A stretch of DNA of 64,000 nucleotides from Flavobacterium beibuense F44-8 (GTDB lineage: Bacteria > Bacteroidota > Bacteroidia > Flavobacteriales > Flavobacteriaceae), in assembly GCF_000769915.1 (NCBI RefSeq), contig NZ_JRLV01000014.1, positions 1 through 64,000 of the forward strand. Direction: 5' to 3'. Position numbers and translations under genes: made by a program. This document shows positions 23,081 through 31,937 of this stretch, one piece after another (position 1 is the stretch's first letter; each line of letters opens with the position of its first letter). The notes under the pieces are model-generated. The model saw nothing but the letters and a program-made list of their open reading frames with translations, was not told the origin of the DNA and searched no databases.

Positions 23081-23788
23081 TTATTGTTTGTCTTTTACAG
23101 CTATGCGTATCGTTTTATGTTTAAGTGAAAATATACTCATAGCCTTTTCACGGTAGTATTCATCCATTTCTGCCTCAACCTCTTTCAGTAGGGCAGTATC
23201 GTTTGTAGTATTAGATAAATGTTTGTTTGCCGCGACAGCCTTAACAGCCTCTTTTAAAAGCATATCTGTTTCCTGCTCATAAAACTCAGCTTCATCTATA
23301 GAAACAAGCGCCTCTATAGGTTCAACATGCAAATTGAATTCGGGTTGTTTTTTCTTTATCACAACCTCTTGATCAGCTACCGAAGCCATTTCCTGCTTTT
23401 CAGTAATAACCTCAACACTTTGTTTTTTAACTAAAACCTCGGACTCTTTATAAGCAACTGCCCCCGTTTGTTTTATTTCTAAAGATTTGCTAACAAAAGG
23501 CTCTTCTGATGGTAATACCGGAGTTGTAACCTCTCCACCATCCACAACCTTTGGTTCTGTTATAATAACATCGGTTTTATTTTGCATAAGGAATACATAT
23601 CCTGAAACCAAAAGGAAAAAAACTGCCGCTGCCGCATAATAAGCAAACACCTTTTTCTTTTTCTTTTGGGTTTTACCCTGTTGCCTGTTATTCGCAATAC
23701 GGTCCCAGGCTTTCGCCGAAGGTGTAATGCTTCGGTTGCCCAGCTTATCAGCTAATTGTTGTTCCAGGTTCCTATCTTTCATTTTCAA
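23081..23788 (-). CDS. Single-pass membrane protein, candidate anti-sigma factor
   Basis: A 235-residue protein. The cytoplasmic head (about 1-46) contains LADKLGNRSITPSAKAWDRI and a run of Lys. One membrane helix (about 49-68) follows, then a Val/Glu-rich periplasmic region with YEQETDMLLKEAVKA. The start overlaps the end of the ECF sigma gene by 17 bases, so translation is coupled. That position and topology are those of anti-sigma factors in Bacteroidota, but the standard zinc anti-sigma motif is absent. Confidence 0.75.
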   Translation of the reverse strand: MKMKDRNLEQQLADKLGNRSITPSAKAWDRIANNRQQGKTQKKKKKVFAYYAAAAVFFLLVSGYVFLMQNKTDVIITEPKVVDGGEVTTPVLPSEEPFVSKSLEIKQTGAVAYKESEVLVKKQSVEVITEKQEMASVADQEVVIKKKQPEFNLHVEPIEALVSIDEAEFYEQETDMLLKEAVKAVAANKHLSNTTNDTALLKEVEAEMDEYYREKAMSIFSLKHKTIRIAVKDKQ

Positions 23789-24371
23789 TCCTCCTTACTT
23801 TTTCCAATTGTTCCTGTAGCTGTTTCCTTGCCTTGAACAATTGTGATTTTGATGTGTTCTCACTAATATTTAGCATCTCTGCTATCTCTTTGTGGCTGTA
23901 ACCCTCTACCGCAAACATTACAAGCACGGTACGGTAGCCCTCGGGAAGTTTATCAATCAGTAACTGGAGCAACTCGGCATCCATATCCTGATTATCGGTT
24001 ATAACTGGCGCTACTTCCACTTCAGTTACATCTTCAAAATAAAGTTGGGTGCGCTGTCGTAAAAAATCAATAGACTCCCTAACCATTATACGCCTTAACC
24101 AGCCCTCAAAACTCCCTTCAAACCTAAATCTGCCCAAATTATCCAGCGCACGGGTAAAACCCTGTATCATTACATCTTCGGCATAATGCATATCTTTAAT
24201 ATACATCCTGCAAACGCCAAGCATTTTTGCTGCATAACGGTCATAAAGCTGCTTTTCGGCTCTGCTGTCTCCCTGCAATACCTTTTTAATAACAGCTTCA
24301 TCAGAAGTATGTAAACGGATAATTTTCAAACTCTGTTTAATTGGTTTATATCTGAAAGACGGAAATTTCAT
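23772..24371 (-). CDS. ECF-type RNA polymerase sigma-70 factor
   Basis: Sigma factor of 199 residues as drawn. Region 2 lies at about 30-110 (RYAAKMLGVCRMYIKD, GSFEGWLRRIMVRESIDFL) and region 4 at about 140-190 (LPEGYRTVLVMFAVEGYS, KEIAEMLNISENTSKSQLF). The first ATG adds 14 residues that are unlike the family; a TTG at 24329 would start the protein at LKIIRLHTSDE and is a reasonable alternative. It heads an operon with an overlapping membrane partner and a barrel protein. Confidence 0.9.
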   Translation of the reverse strand: MKFPSFRYKPIKQSLKIIRLHTSDEAVIKKVLQGDSRAEKQLYDRYAAKMLGVCRMYIKDMHYAEDVMIQGFTRALDNLGRFRFEGSFEGWLRRIMVRESIDFLRQRTQLYFEDVTEVEVAPVITDNQDMDAELLQLLIDKLPEGYRTVLVMFAVEGYSHKEIAEMLNISENTSKSQLFKARKQLQEQLEKVRRIENER

Positions 24372-24419
24372 TCTTCAGGTTGCCTGATGAATAAAAATTT
24401 TTTAAAAATACTGAAAATA

Positions 24420-24452
24420 AAAAAGTCCGAAGCAGTATTGCCCCGGACTCCC
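24420..24452 (-). terminator. Weak terminator-like hairpin after the OYE gene
   Basis: Arms AGTCCG/CGGACT with a 14-base loop, and A's on the left (T's on the minus strand). Confidence 0.5.
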
Positions 24453-24475
24453 ATAGCCTGATAAGCTAAAATCAA

Positions 24476-25537
24476 TTAATATAGTTTTTGTACACTGGCA
24501 GCCTCAAAAGGCTTAATATCATCAAAGCTTCCTGCTTTTACTTTTTGAACCCACTGCGGATCCTGTAACAGGGAACGGCCTACGGCAACCAAATCAAAAT
24601 CACCACGTTCAAAACGACGTAATAGCTCGTCTATTTTTGTAGTTTCGGCACCCTGACCTGTCCACACCCCCATAAAATCATCTGAAAGTCCTACAGATCC
24701 AACCGTAATAGTAGGCTGACCGGTTACTTTTTTAATCCATCCGGCAAAATTCAGGTCGCTACCGTCAAACTCAGGTTCCCAGTATCTTCTTTGCGAACCG
24801 TGAAAAATATCCACTCCGGCTTCAGCAAGTGGCACCAGCCATTCTTCAAGTTCGGCAGGGGTTTGTGCCAGTTGTACGGTATAATCCTGCTGTTTCCATT
24901 GTGAAAGACGAAGGATAATTACAAAGTCAGGCCCAACAGCCTCACGAATAGCCTTAACCACATCGAGCGCAAAGCGACTGCGTTCTTTTAACGTTTTCCC
25001 ACCATATTCATCGGTCCTGTGATTGGTTTCAGCCCAAAAGAACTGGTCTATCAGGTATCCGTGTGCTCCGTGAATTTCTAACGCATCAAAACCTAAAGCT
25101 TTTGCATTTTTTGCAGCTTCGGCAAAGGCTTTGATCGTAGCTTCAATATCCTGCAGCGTCATAGTATCAGGACTCTCAAGTGGAGCTTCCGGCAACCACG
25201 GTCCTGCCTGTGTATTCCCTACATGCCATATTTGCGGAGCAATTAACCCTCCCTTATTATGCACAGCCTGCGCTACCTTACCCCAGTTTGCCAAAGCCTC
25301 ATCCCCATAGAAATTAGGAATGTCTTTCATATTCTTAGAAGCAGGCCTGTTTATAACCGTACCCTCAGTAAGTATAAGCCCCACCCCGGCAGCAGCACGA
25401 CGCGAGTAATAGTCGGCTATCTGTTCGTTAGGTACTCCATCTGTAGCAAAAGCACGGGTCATGGGTGCCATAACAAAACGATTTTTAAGGGTAAGTCCTT
25501 TATAGTGAAACGGATTAAAAAGAGCATCTAAATTCAT
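24476..25537 (-). CDS. Old Yellow Enzyme family NADH:flavin oxidoreductase (alkene reductase)
   Basis: A 353-residue FMN-dependent ene-reductase. The TIM-barrel motifs are present: NRFVMAPMTRAFA (FMN binding), IWHVGNTQAGP, FDALEIHGAHGYLIDQFF (with the catalytic-site H/H or H/N pair region), NHRTDEYGG, and the C-terminal DLVAVGRSLLQDPQW. Such enzymes reduce activated C=C bonds in aldehydes, ketones and nitro compounds. It is divergent from an HxlR-type regulator, a pairing that commonly means electrophile-responsive control. Confidence 0.92.
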   Translation of the reverse strand: MNLDALFNPFHYKGLTLKNRFVMAPMTRAFATDGVPNEQIADYYSRRAAAGVGLILTEGTVINRPASKNMKDIPNFYGDEALANWGKVAQAVHNKGGLIAPQIWHVGNTQAGPWLPEAPLESPDTMTLQDIEATIKAFAEAAKNAKALGFDALEIHGAHGYLIDQFFWAETNHRTDEYGGKTLKERSRFALDVVKAIREAVGPDFVIILRLSQWKQQDYTVQLAQTPAELEEWLVPLAEAGVDIFHGSQRRYWEPEFDGSDLNFAGWIKKVTGQPTITVGSVGLSDDFMGVWTGQGAETTKIDELLRRFERGDFDLVAVGRSLLQDPQWVQKVKAGSFDDIKPFEAASVQKLY

Positions 25538-25589
25538 TTTCCTGTTTTTAATTTTTTAAGATTCTTAAATTATTAGCTATGCGAGTAGC

Positions 25590-25629
25590 ACTATTATCTA
25601 AATAGTTACACAAAGTAACTGATAATAGT
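25590..25629. promoter_or_regulatory. Large interrupted dyad between the OYE and hxlR-type genes
   Basis: Outer arms ACTATTATC (25590-25598) / GATAATAGT (25621-25629) and inner arms AGTTAC (25604-25609) / GTAACT (25615-25620). The dyad ends next to the regulator's -7 box. It is the likely HxlR-type operator. Confidence 0.55.
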
Positions 25630-25630
25630 T

Positions 25631-25638
25631 TACTTTTG
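25631..25638 (+). promoter_or_regulatory. -7 box of the HxlR-type regulator gene
   Basis: TACTTTTG (TAnnTTTG), 42 bases before the start codon, directly after the dyad. Confidence 0.5.
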
Positions 25639-25680
25639 TAACTATAAAAGATTTAAAGTGGTAACCAACAAGTAACCAAC

Positions 25681-26031
25681 ATGGCAAGAAATATTTTTAA
25701 ATACAGTGACTGTCCTATGCACCGCTCTATGGCGATACTGGGCTCAAAATGGAAGCCTATAGTGATTTACGCATTAAGGGAACGTACAGCACGTTTTGGG
25801 CAGATACACGCCATTATAGGCAGCATATCTAAAAAAGTACTTACCACCACCTTAAAGGAACTGGAAGAAGACGGCATTTTAAACCGTACCGAATATAAGG
25901 AACTACCCCCAAGGGTAGAATATAACCTTACAGATAAAGGACGCACGCTTATCCCTATAATTATACAACTGGCTAAATGGGATAACGAACATTATGAAGA
26001 AAAAAGAGAGAAGTTGGAAATAACTCCTTAA
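25681..26031 (+). CDS. HxlR family transcriptional regulator
   Basis: A 116-residue winged-helix regulator. CPMHRSMAILGSKWKPIVIY carries the conserved Cys and the HxlR signature. ISKKVLTTTLKELEEDGIL is the recognition helix and following strand, and YNLTDKGRTLIPII is the wing/dimer segment. Several HxlR proteins sense aldehydes or quinones through the N-terminal Cys; here this is inference. It is divergently transcribed from the OYE gene and probably controls it through the dyad at 25590-25629. Confidence 0.92.
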   Translation: MARNIFKYSDCPMHRSMAILGSKWKPIVIYALRERTARFGQIHAIIGSISKKVLTTTLKELEEDGILNRTEYKELPPRVEYNLTDKGRTLIPIIIQLAKWDNEHYEEKREKLEITP

Positions 26032-26041
26032 CCGTATAAAA

Positions 26042-26072
26042 ACAAAAATCCCGGGCATGGCCCGGGATTCAT
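26042..26072. terminator. Bidirectional terminator between hxlR-type gene and trxA
   Basis: AATCCCGGGC-ATG-GCCCGGGATT flanked by A's on the left. Confidence 0.8.
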
Positions 26073-26092
26073 GTATATTGTTACAAAACTGA

Positions 26093-26410
26093 TTATAGTA
26101 ACGCGTCTATAGCATCAGTATACGTTTGCTTTGGAGCAACACCTACCTGTCTTCCAACAACTTCTCCGTTTTGGAATACTAATACAGTTGGGATGTTTCT
26201 AACACCATATTTAGCAGCAAACTCCTGGTTAGCATCTACGTCAACTTTACCTACAACAGCTTTTCCGTCATACTCTGAGCTAATCTCTTCGATGATAGGA
26301 CCTACCATTCTACAAGGACCACACCATGCAGCCCAAAAATCTACCAAAACCGGTTTATCTGATTTTAATACTACTTCGTCAAATGTAGCATCTGTGATTT
26401 CCTTTGCCAT
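26093..26410 (-). CDS. trxA: Thioredoxin
   Basis: A 105-residue cytosolic thioredoxin with the active site WCGPC (C30, C33), [11 protein letters not shown], the cis-Pro segment NIPTVLVF and the family ending. It reduces protein disulfides, recharged by thioredoxin reductase. It has no signal peptide and the length is normal. It has its own -7 box (26445-26452) and lies 118 bases downstream of dnaE on the same strand. Confidence 0.96.
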   Translation of the reverse strand: MAKEITDATFDEVVLKSDKPVLVDFWAAWCGPCRMVGPIIEEISSEYDGKAVVGKVDVDANQEFAAKYGVRNIPTVLVFQNGEVVGRQVGVAPKQTYTDAIDALL

Positions 26411-26444
26411 ATTATTATATATAAATAGTTAAGTTTATAAAGAA

Positions 26445-26452
26445 CAAAAATA
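26445..26452 (-). promoter_or_regulatory. -7 box of trxA
   Basis: TATTTTTG on the minus strand, 34 bases before the ATG. Confidence 0.5.
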
Positions 26453-26528
26453 GGTATAAATATTTAATTGAAAAGTGAAACGTTTATTAGTTTTAATTAT
26501 GAATAAATAGACGTAACCTATCAAAAAT

Positions 26529-29500
26529 TTAATTTAGCTTAAAATTAAGCTGTAACTTTTCAAGTTCGTGCAACAACTCATTTGAAATTTTAACCTTCAG
26601 CTTGCGGCTTGGCATAGTTACCTTGGTTACTACCTGTATATCTTCTACATCTGTCATAACACTTTCCGGCATTTCGCCATCAAGTTCTGCTTCCGCTTCT
26701 CCATCAAGCTGTTCATCTGCCATCGCAGCCACCTCAACTTTACGCTTAACGCGTTCCAGCTCCATTACCTCAAACTGTACCGAATGATCTCCCCTGTTGT
26801 GTCTGAACAGTTCATTTAACTGAATAACCATTTGTTCCTGCAGCTCGGTAATATTAAACTGTATAATGAGTTTTTTGGCAAAAGTGGTAAGCACATCCTG
26901 AAGATACTGTATCGCTATAAACTGTATTCTTGGCTCACCGCGTTTCCCTTCGGCATTTACCCAGCCTTCGCGCACCATTATCTTCATATAGGTAAAATTA
27001 TTAGGGATTAGAAAATGCCTGAACTTTAAATACTCCTCCCCATAAATACGGAACTCATAACTCTCGTCATAACCTTCCAGCATAAATGACGCCCATCCTT
27101 TACCGTTTTTAGCTATACGATGCTGCACGTTTGAAATGATGCCTCCAAAACTAAGATTCTTACCCACATGCTGCTCCATGTTTTTTAGGGCATCCAGTCT
27201 GGCATTACAAAAGTATTTCATCTCAAACTTGTAATCGTCCAGCGGGTGACCCGATATATAGATCCCCACTACCTCTTTCTCCTTGGCAAGTTTTTCCATA
27301 GTACTCCACTCCTCACATGCCGGAATTACCGGTTCGGGTATCTGCACGTCGCTCGACTCACCAAAAAGACTCACCTGAGAGGAGTTCTCATTTTCCTGAT
27401 ACTTGGCTCCATAACGTATTGCCTTTTCTAGGAAGGTAATATTATCCCCCTCCTCATGGTGGAAGTATTGCGCCCTTTGGGTATCGGCAAAACAGTCAAA
27501 CCCTCCTGCAAGCGCCAGGTTTTCAAATGCTTTTTTATTGGCGGCACGCAAATCAATACGTTTGGCCAAGTCAAATATAGATCGGTATCTTCCGTCTTTA
27601 CGGTTCTCAACAATGGTATCAACAGCACCGGCACCCACACCTTTAATTGCCCCCATACCAAAACGTACCGCACCCTGATCGTTTACCGTAAACTTATAGT
27701 ACGATTCGTTCACATCAGGCCCAAGTACCTGTAAGCCCATTCGCTTACATTCCTCCATAAAGAAAGATACCTGCTTAATATCATTCATGTTATTGGAAAG
27801 TACTGCCGCCATATACTCTGCCGGATAATGTGCCTTTAGGTAAGCCGTTTGATAGGCTACCCATGCATAACAGGTAGAGTGCGACTTGTTGAAGGCATAA
27901 CTTGCGAAAGCCTCCCAGTCTTTCCATATTTTCTCCAATACTGTGGCATCATGTCCTTTTGCAGCAGCCTGCTCCACAAACTTGGGCTTCATTTTATCCA
28001 GTACGTCCTTTTGCTTTTTACCCATCGCCTTACGCAGTACGTCGGCCTCACCTTTGGTAAAGCCTGCCAGCTTTTGCGACAAGAGCATTACCTGCTCCTG
28101 GTATACGGTAATACCATAGGTTTCCTTTAGGTATTCCTCACAAGCTTCAAGATCGTATTTGATTTCTTCCTCACCGTTTTTCCTTCTTACGAAACTCGGA
28201 ATATACTCCAACGGTCCCGGACGATACAGGGCATTCATCGCAATAAGATCGGCAAATACAGTAGGCTTCAGGTCCTTCATGTACTTTTGCATACCAGGCG
28301 ATTCGTACTGGAACACACCTACGGTTTCACCGCGCTGGAAAAGCCCATAAGTCTTTTTATCGTCTATCGGGAATTTATCGGGATCGAGGTCTATATTAAA
28401 ACGGTATTTTACCAGCTTTACCGTATCTTTTATAAGAGTTAGGGTCTTTAACCCCAGAAAGTCCATTTTAAGTAGCCCGGCACTCTCAACCACAGAGTTG
28501 TCAAACTGGGTAACATATAAATCGGAATCCTTTGCCAGTGATACCGGAACGAAGTTCGTAATATCATCGGGTGTAATGATAACACCACAGGCATGGATAC
28601 CTGTATTACGCAGCGAACCTTCCAGTACTTTTGCCTGTTGAATGGTTTCTCCGGCAAGATCTCCGGCATCTGCCATACCTATAAGCTCCTGTACCTTTTC
28701 ATACTCTTCCGCTCGTAATGCACCCTTAAGCGCATTAGGATCAAGATTAAAGATCTTGGCCAGTTTCATGTTAGGGATAAGCTTGGCAATCTTATCGGCC
28801 TCAAAAAGCGGAAGGTCAAGCACCCTTGCCGTATCTCTTATGGATGATTTTGCAGCCATAGTACCATAAGTAATAATCTGCGCTACCTGGCTCGCCCCAT
28901 ATTTATTGATTACATAATCCATTACACGACCACGACCCTCATCATCAAAGTCAATATCAATATCGGGCATCGATACACGGTCGGGGTTAAGAAAACGCTC
29001 AAAAAGGAGATCGTAAGCAATAGGGTCGATATTGGTAATACCCAAACAGTAGGCTACCGCCGATCCTGCTGCCGAACCACGGCCCGGCCCTACGGAAACC
29101 CCAAGATTTCGTGCCTCGGCAATAAAATCCTGTACAATAAGGAAGTACCCCGGATAACCGGTATTCTCGATGGTTTTAAGCTCAAAGTCAAGCCTTTCCC
29201 TTATATCATCGGTAATTTCCTCATATCTTCTTTTAGCCCCTTCATAAGTAAGGTGCCTTAAAAATTTATTCTCACCGCGTTTACCTCCGTCTTCATTATC
29301 CTCTTCCACCTGAAATTCTTCCGGAATATCAAACTTAGGAAGAAGTACATCACGGTAAAGCGAGTATATTTCTATTTTATCTACTATCTCCTGAATATTA
29401 ACAATAGCTTCAGGCAAATCGGCAAAGAGCTTTTTCATCTCCTCCCCTGATTTGAAGTAGTATTCATTATTAGGAAGTCCGTAACGGAAACCTCGGCCTC

Positions 29501-31028
29501 TACCTTTTGGTGTAGCCAGCTTCTCACCGTCCTTTACACACAATAAAATATCGTGGGCATGGGCATCTTCCTTATCCACATAATAGGTATTGTTTGTTGC
29601 AATAAGCTTAACGTCGTGCTTTTTGGCAAGCCTGATAAGCGAGTCGTTTACACGATTCTCATCTTCCTGCCCGTGACGCATAAGCTCTATATAAAAGTCA
29701 TCTGCAAACTGATCTTTCCACCACAGCAAAGCTTCCTCTGCCTGGTTCTCACCTATATTCAAAACCTTATTAGGAATCTCACCATACAGGTTACCCGAAA
29801 GCACAATTACATCTTCCTTATACTGTTCTATAACTTTTTTATCAATTCTTGGCACATAGTAAAAACCTGCGGTATAGGCTATAGATGCCATTTTCGCCAA
29901 ATTGTGATAGCCGTTTTTGTTTTTGGCCAGCATTACAATCTGATAACCGTTGTCTTTCCTTGATTTGTCTTTATGATCTTCACAAACAAAAAACTCACAA
30001 CCTACAATAGGCTTCATGGTTACCTCGGTAGGTTCTTCACCATTTTCTATAAGTTCCTTGTTTTTTGCTTCGGCAGCCTTATTATGGTTAAGCACATTAC
30101 TCACAAAGTGGAATGCTCCCATCATATTGGCATGATCGGTCATGGCTACAGCCGGCATTTTGTGTTTTGCTGCTGCCTTAACCAGGTTAGGTACCGCTAT
30201 GGTAGACTGTAGTACCGAAAACTGGGTATGGTTGTGCAAATGCACAAACTCTACCTCTTTTAAGTCCTGCTTAAGTTCTTCGGTAACATGACTTATCTCC
30301 TCGGCACCCTTTAACTTATCAAGGCGTTTTCTTACCTCTTCAGAAGCAGCCTTAAGGTTAATATGTTTTAGCCCTATTAATTGTATGGTTTGCGGATTGG
30401 CCTCCTTAAACTCGCGATAATAAGTAGGCGGGACATCAAGCTCCTCTAAAGTAAAGATTTCCCTTTTAACCAGTTCCAGGAAACAACGTGTGGTAGCCTC
30501 AACGTCGGCAGTTGCATTGTGAGCTTCGGCAAAAGGTTCGCCAAATAAATATTCGTGAAGTTCGGTTAATGTAGGAAGTTTAAACTTACCTCCACGACCT
30601 CCCGGTATTTTTAGCAGTTCGGCAGTAACCTCGGTACAGGTGTCCAGTATCTTCATATCCTGCAACGGAGTATCTACACCAAACCTATAGTACTCACTTC
30701 CCATAATGTTAACGTCAAAGCCAACATTTTGCCCTACTATAAACTTGGCTTTCGCCATTGCTTCATTAAACTTCTCCAACACACCCTCAAGCTCTACACC
30801 CTGCTCCATAGCAAGTTCTGTAGATATACCATGAATACGTTCGGCATCATAGGGAATATTAAAGCCATCAGGTTTTATTAAATAATCCTGATGCTCTATA
30901 AGCTGCCCCATCTCATCATGCAGCTGCCATGCTATTTGTATACAGCGCGGCCAGTTATCGGTATCACTAATAGGAGCGTCCCATCGTTTAGGTAATCCGG
31001 TGGTTTCGGTATCAAAAATCAAGTACAT
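26529..31028 (-). CDS. dnaE: DNA polymerase III alpha subunit with N-terminal proofreading exonuclease
   Basis: A 1499-residue replicative polymerase. The N-terminus is a DEDDh exonuclease (about 1-190): D6 and E8 in FDTETTG, D105 in NVGFDVNI, H170 and D175 in HNATADVEA. The PHP domain begins near 262 (FVHLHNHTQFSVL). The polymerase palm/fingers include VGPGRGSAAGSAVAY and PDIDIDF, with catalytic D689 and D691. An OB-fold and tail region follow. In E. coli the exonuclease is a separate epsilon subunit; the fused form is known in Bacteroidota DnaE. It is a single gene upstream of trxA. Confidence 0.95.
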   Translation of the reverse strand: MYLIFDTETTGLPKRWDAPISDTDNWPRCIQIAWQLHDEMGQLIEHQDYLIKPDGFNIPYDAERIHGISTELAMEQGVELEGVLEKFNEAMAKAKFIVGQNVGFDVNIMGSEYYRFGVDTPLQDMKILDTCTEVTAELLKIPGGRGGKFKLPTLTELHEYLFGEPFAEAHNATADVEATTRCFLELVKREIFTLEELDVPPTYYREFKEANPQTIQLIGLKHINLKAASEEVRKRLDKLKGAEEISHVTEELKQDLKEVEFVHLHNHTQFSVLQSTIAVPNLVKAAAKHKMPAVAMTDHANMMGAFHFVSNVLNHNKAAEAKNKELIENGEEPTEVTMKPIVGCEFFVCEDHKDKSRKDNGYQIVMLAKNKNGYHNLAKMASIAYTAGFYYVPRIDKKVIEQYKEDVIVLSGNLYGEIPNKVLNIGENQAEEALLWWKDQFADDFYIELMRHGQEDENRVNDSLIRLAKKHDVKLIATNNTYYVDKEDAHAHDILLCVKDGEKLATPKGRGRGFRYGLPNNEYYFKSGEEMKKLFADLPEAIVNIQEIVDKIEIYSLYRDVLLPKFDIPEEFQVEEDNEDGGKRGENKFLRHLTYEGAKRRYEEITDDIRERLDFELKTIENTGYPGYFLIVQDFIAEARNLGVSVGPGRGSAAGSAVAYCLGITNIDPIAYDLLFERFLNPDRVSMPDIDIDFDDEGRGRVMDYVINKYGASQVAQIITYGTMAAKSSIRDTARVLDLPLFEADKIAKLIPNMKLAKIFNLDPNALKGALRAEEYEKVQELIGMADAGDLAGETIQQAKVLEGSLRNTGIHACGVIITPDDITNFVPVSLAKDSDLYVTQFDNSVVESAGLLKMDFLGLKTLTLIKDTVKLVKYRFNIDLDPDKFPIDDKKTYGLFQRGETVGVFQYESPGMQKYMKDLKPTVFADLIAMNALYRPGPLEYIPSFVRRKNGEEEIKYDLEACEEYLKETYGITVYQEQVMLLSQKLAGFTKGEADVLRKAMGKKQKDVLDKMKPKFVEQAAAKGHDATVLEKIWKDWEAFASYAFNKSHSTCYAWVAYQTAYLKAHYPAEYMAAVLSNNMNDIKQVSFFMEECKRMGLQVLGPDVNESYYKFTVNDQGAVRFGMGAIKGVGAGAVDTIVENRKDGRYRSIFDLAKRIDLRAANKKAFENLALAGGFDCFADTQRAQYFHHEEGDNITFLEKAIRYGAKYQENENSSQVSLFGESSDVQIPEPVIPACEEWSTMEKLAKEKEVVGIYISGHPLDDYKFEMKYFCNARLDALKNMEQHVGKNLSFGGIISNVQHRIAKNGKGWASFMLEGYDESYEFRIYGEEYLKFRHFLIPNNFTYMKIMVREGWVNAEGKRGEPRIQFIAIQYLQDVLTTFAKKLIIQFNITELQEQMVIQLNELFRHNRGDHSVQFEVMELERVKRKVEVAAMADEQLDGEAEAELDGEMPESVMTDVEDIQVVTKVTMPSRKLKVKISNELLHELEKLQLNFKLN

Positions 31029-31112
31029 AACCGGTTAATTATTTGGAAGTTAAAAGAAAAGCAATCCCCTCAGGGTAACTTTTCAAAAATACAGTTTTTC
31101 AGTCAACAATAA

Positions 31113-31140
31113 AAACAAAAAAACCATCCTTACGGACGGC
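31113..31140 (-). terminator. Second terminator upstream of dnaE
   Basis: On the minus strand CCGTCC-GTAA-GGATGG (one G-T wobble) is followed by seven T. In tandem with 31195. Confidence 0.55.
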
Positions 31141-31194
31141 TCAAAATGAAGTCTTTACACGCTTAATAAATTCTTAACACATATAATTTGCAAA

Positions 31195-31226
31195 TAAAAA
31201 AGCCATCCGTTTGGGATGGCTTTCAT
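31195..31226 (-). terminator. Terminator after the DUF6252-like lipoprotein
   Basis: On the minus strand AAAGCCATCC/GGATGGCTTT with a short loop, then T's. Confidence 0.82.
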
Positions 31227-31234
31227 TTTCTTTA

Positions 31235-31705
31235 TTATTGGCCTACCGGCTGTATTGGCACTCTGTAAAAAACACCGCTTCTGAAGTTAACTACTGTTCC
31301 GTCATCCTCAACTGCATTAAAACGGAAGGTACCCGTTATAAACCCTTGGGTTAAGTCGGTATCCTCAGCTAGTATTTCAATTTTTCCATCACCTAAGTCA
31401 GTACCTGTCTGATAGTTCATCTCTATACCGTCAACAGAAACCGAATAAGACGCCTTATTTTGCTCATTCAGACCTAGTTCGTAAACACCAGGATCTACAG
31501 AAGCAGTCCTTAATATAAGGGTTTCAAAACCATTTGTTGCCTGTATGGTAAGTGAATTATCTGTTTCTCTTGTCGCGGTGTACTCTACTGCCCTCCACAA
31601 CTCATCGTCTCTCATTGCCTGTACGGCCGGATTATTGAATTGGATGTCTTCTTCACATGAGGCAAAAGTAACCATCAGCACTAGTAGTGATAAAATCTTT
31701 TTCAT
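31235..31705 (-). CDS. DUF6252-like lipoprotein
   Basis: A 156-residue lipoprotein (lipobox FASC, Cys 17, then EEDIQF). It has a beta-rich domain with DDELWRAVEYTATRETDNS near the start and FITGTFRFNAVEDDG near the end, the usual DUF6252 layout. It resembles each half of the double-domain lipoprotein at 12110. Function unknown. It is transcribed alone, with a -7 box at 31750-31757. Confidence 0.75.
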   Translation of the reverse strand: MKKILSLLVLMVTFASCEEDIQFNNPAVQAMRDDELWRAVEYTATRETDNSLTIQATNGFETLILRTASVDPGVYELGLNEQNKASYSVSVDGIEMNYQTGTDLGDGKIEILAEDTDLTQGFITGTFRFNAVEDDGTVVNFRSGVFYRVPIQPVGQ

Positions 31706-31749
31706 TATTAATATATCTTAAAGAAATGGTGTATCAAATTTTACAACGA

Positions 31750-31757
31750 CAAAAATA
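31750..31757 (-). promoter_or_regulatory. -7 box of the DUF6252-like gene
   Basis: TATTTTTG on the minus strand, 44 bases before the start. Confidence 0.4.
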
Positions 31758-31881
31758 GTTTTTTATGACATATATCCTAATTAAATTATAATAAATCACA
31801 ATAAAAGTATGTATTTTGAACTTTTTGAACGCAAAAAATCATAAAAATTAACGCAAAAAAAGTTTGTAAGCTAAAGTTTCA

Positions 31882-31894
31882 TATATTTGCACCC
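31882..31894 (+). promoter_or_regulatory. Promoter core of the rpsP operon
   Basis: TATATTTGCACCC, identical to the core before tRNA-Asp and the partial tRNA-Leu. A TTTG lies 15 bases upstream, closer than usual. The leader then has a GAGGT-CGGGT-ACCTC hairpin (31905-31919) before the ATG at 31938. Confidence 0.65.
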
Positions 31895-31937
31895 TTAATT
31901 AACAGAGGTCGGGTACCTCAAACTTAATCTAAAGATT

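Noticed and set aside
29553..29963. 136-residue plus-strand frame inside dnaE
   Set aside because: Antisense to the dnaE polymerase region between the PHP domain and the active site; no domain features.
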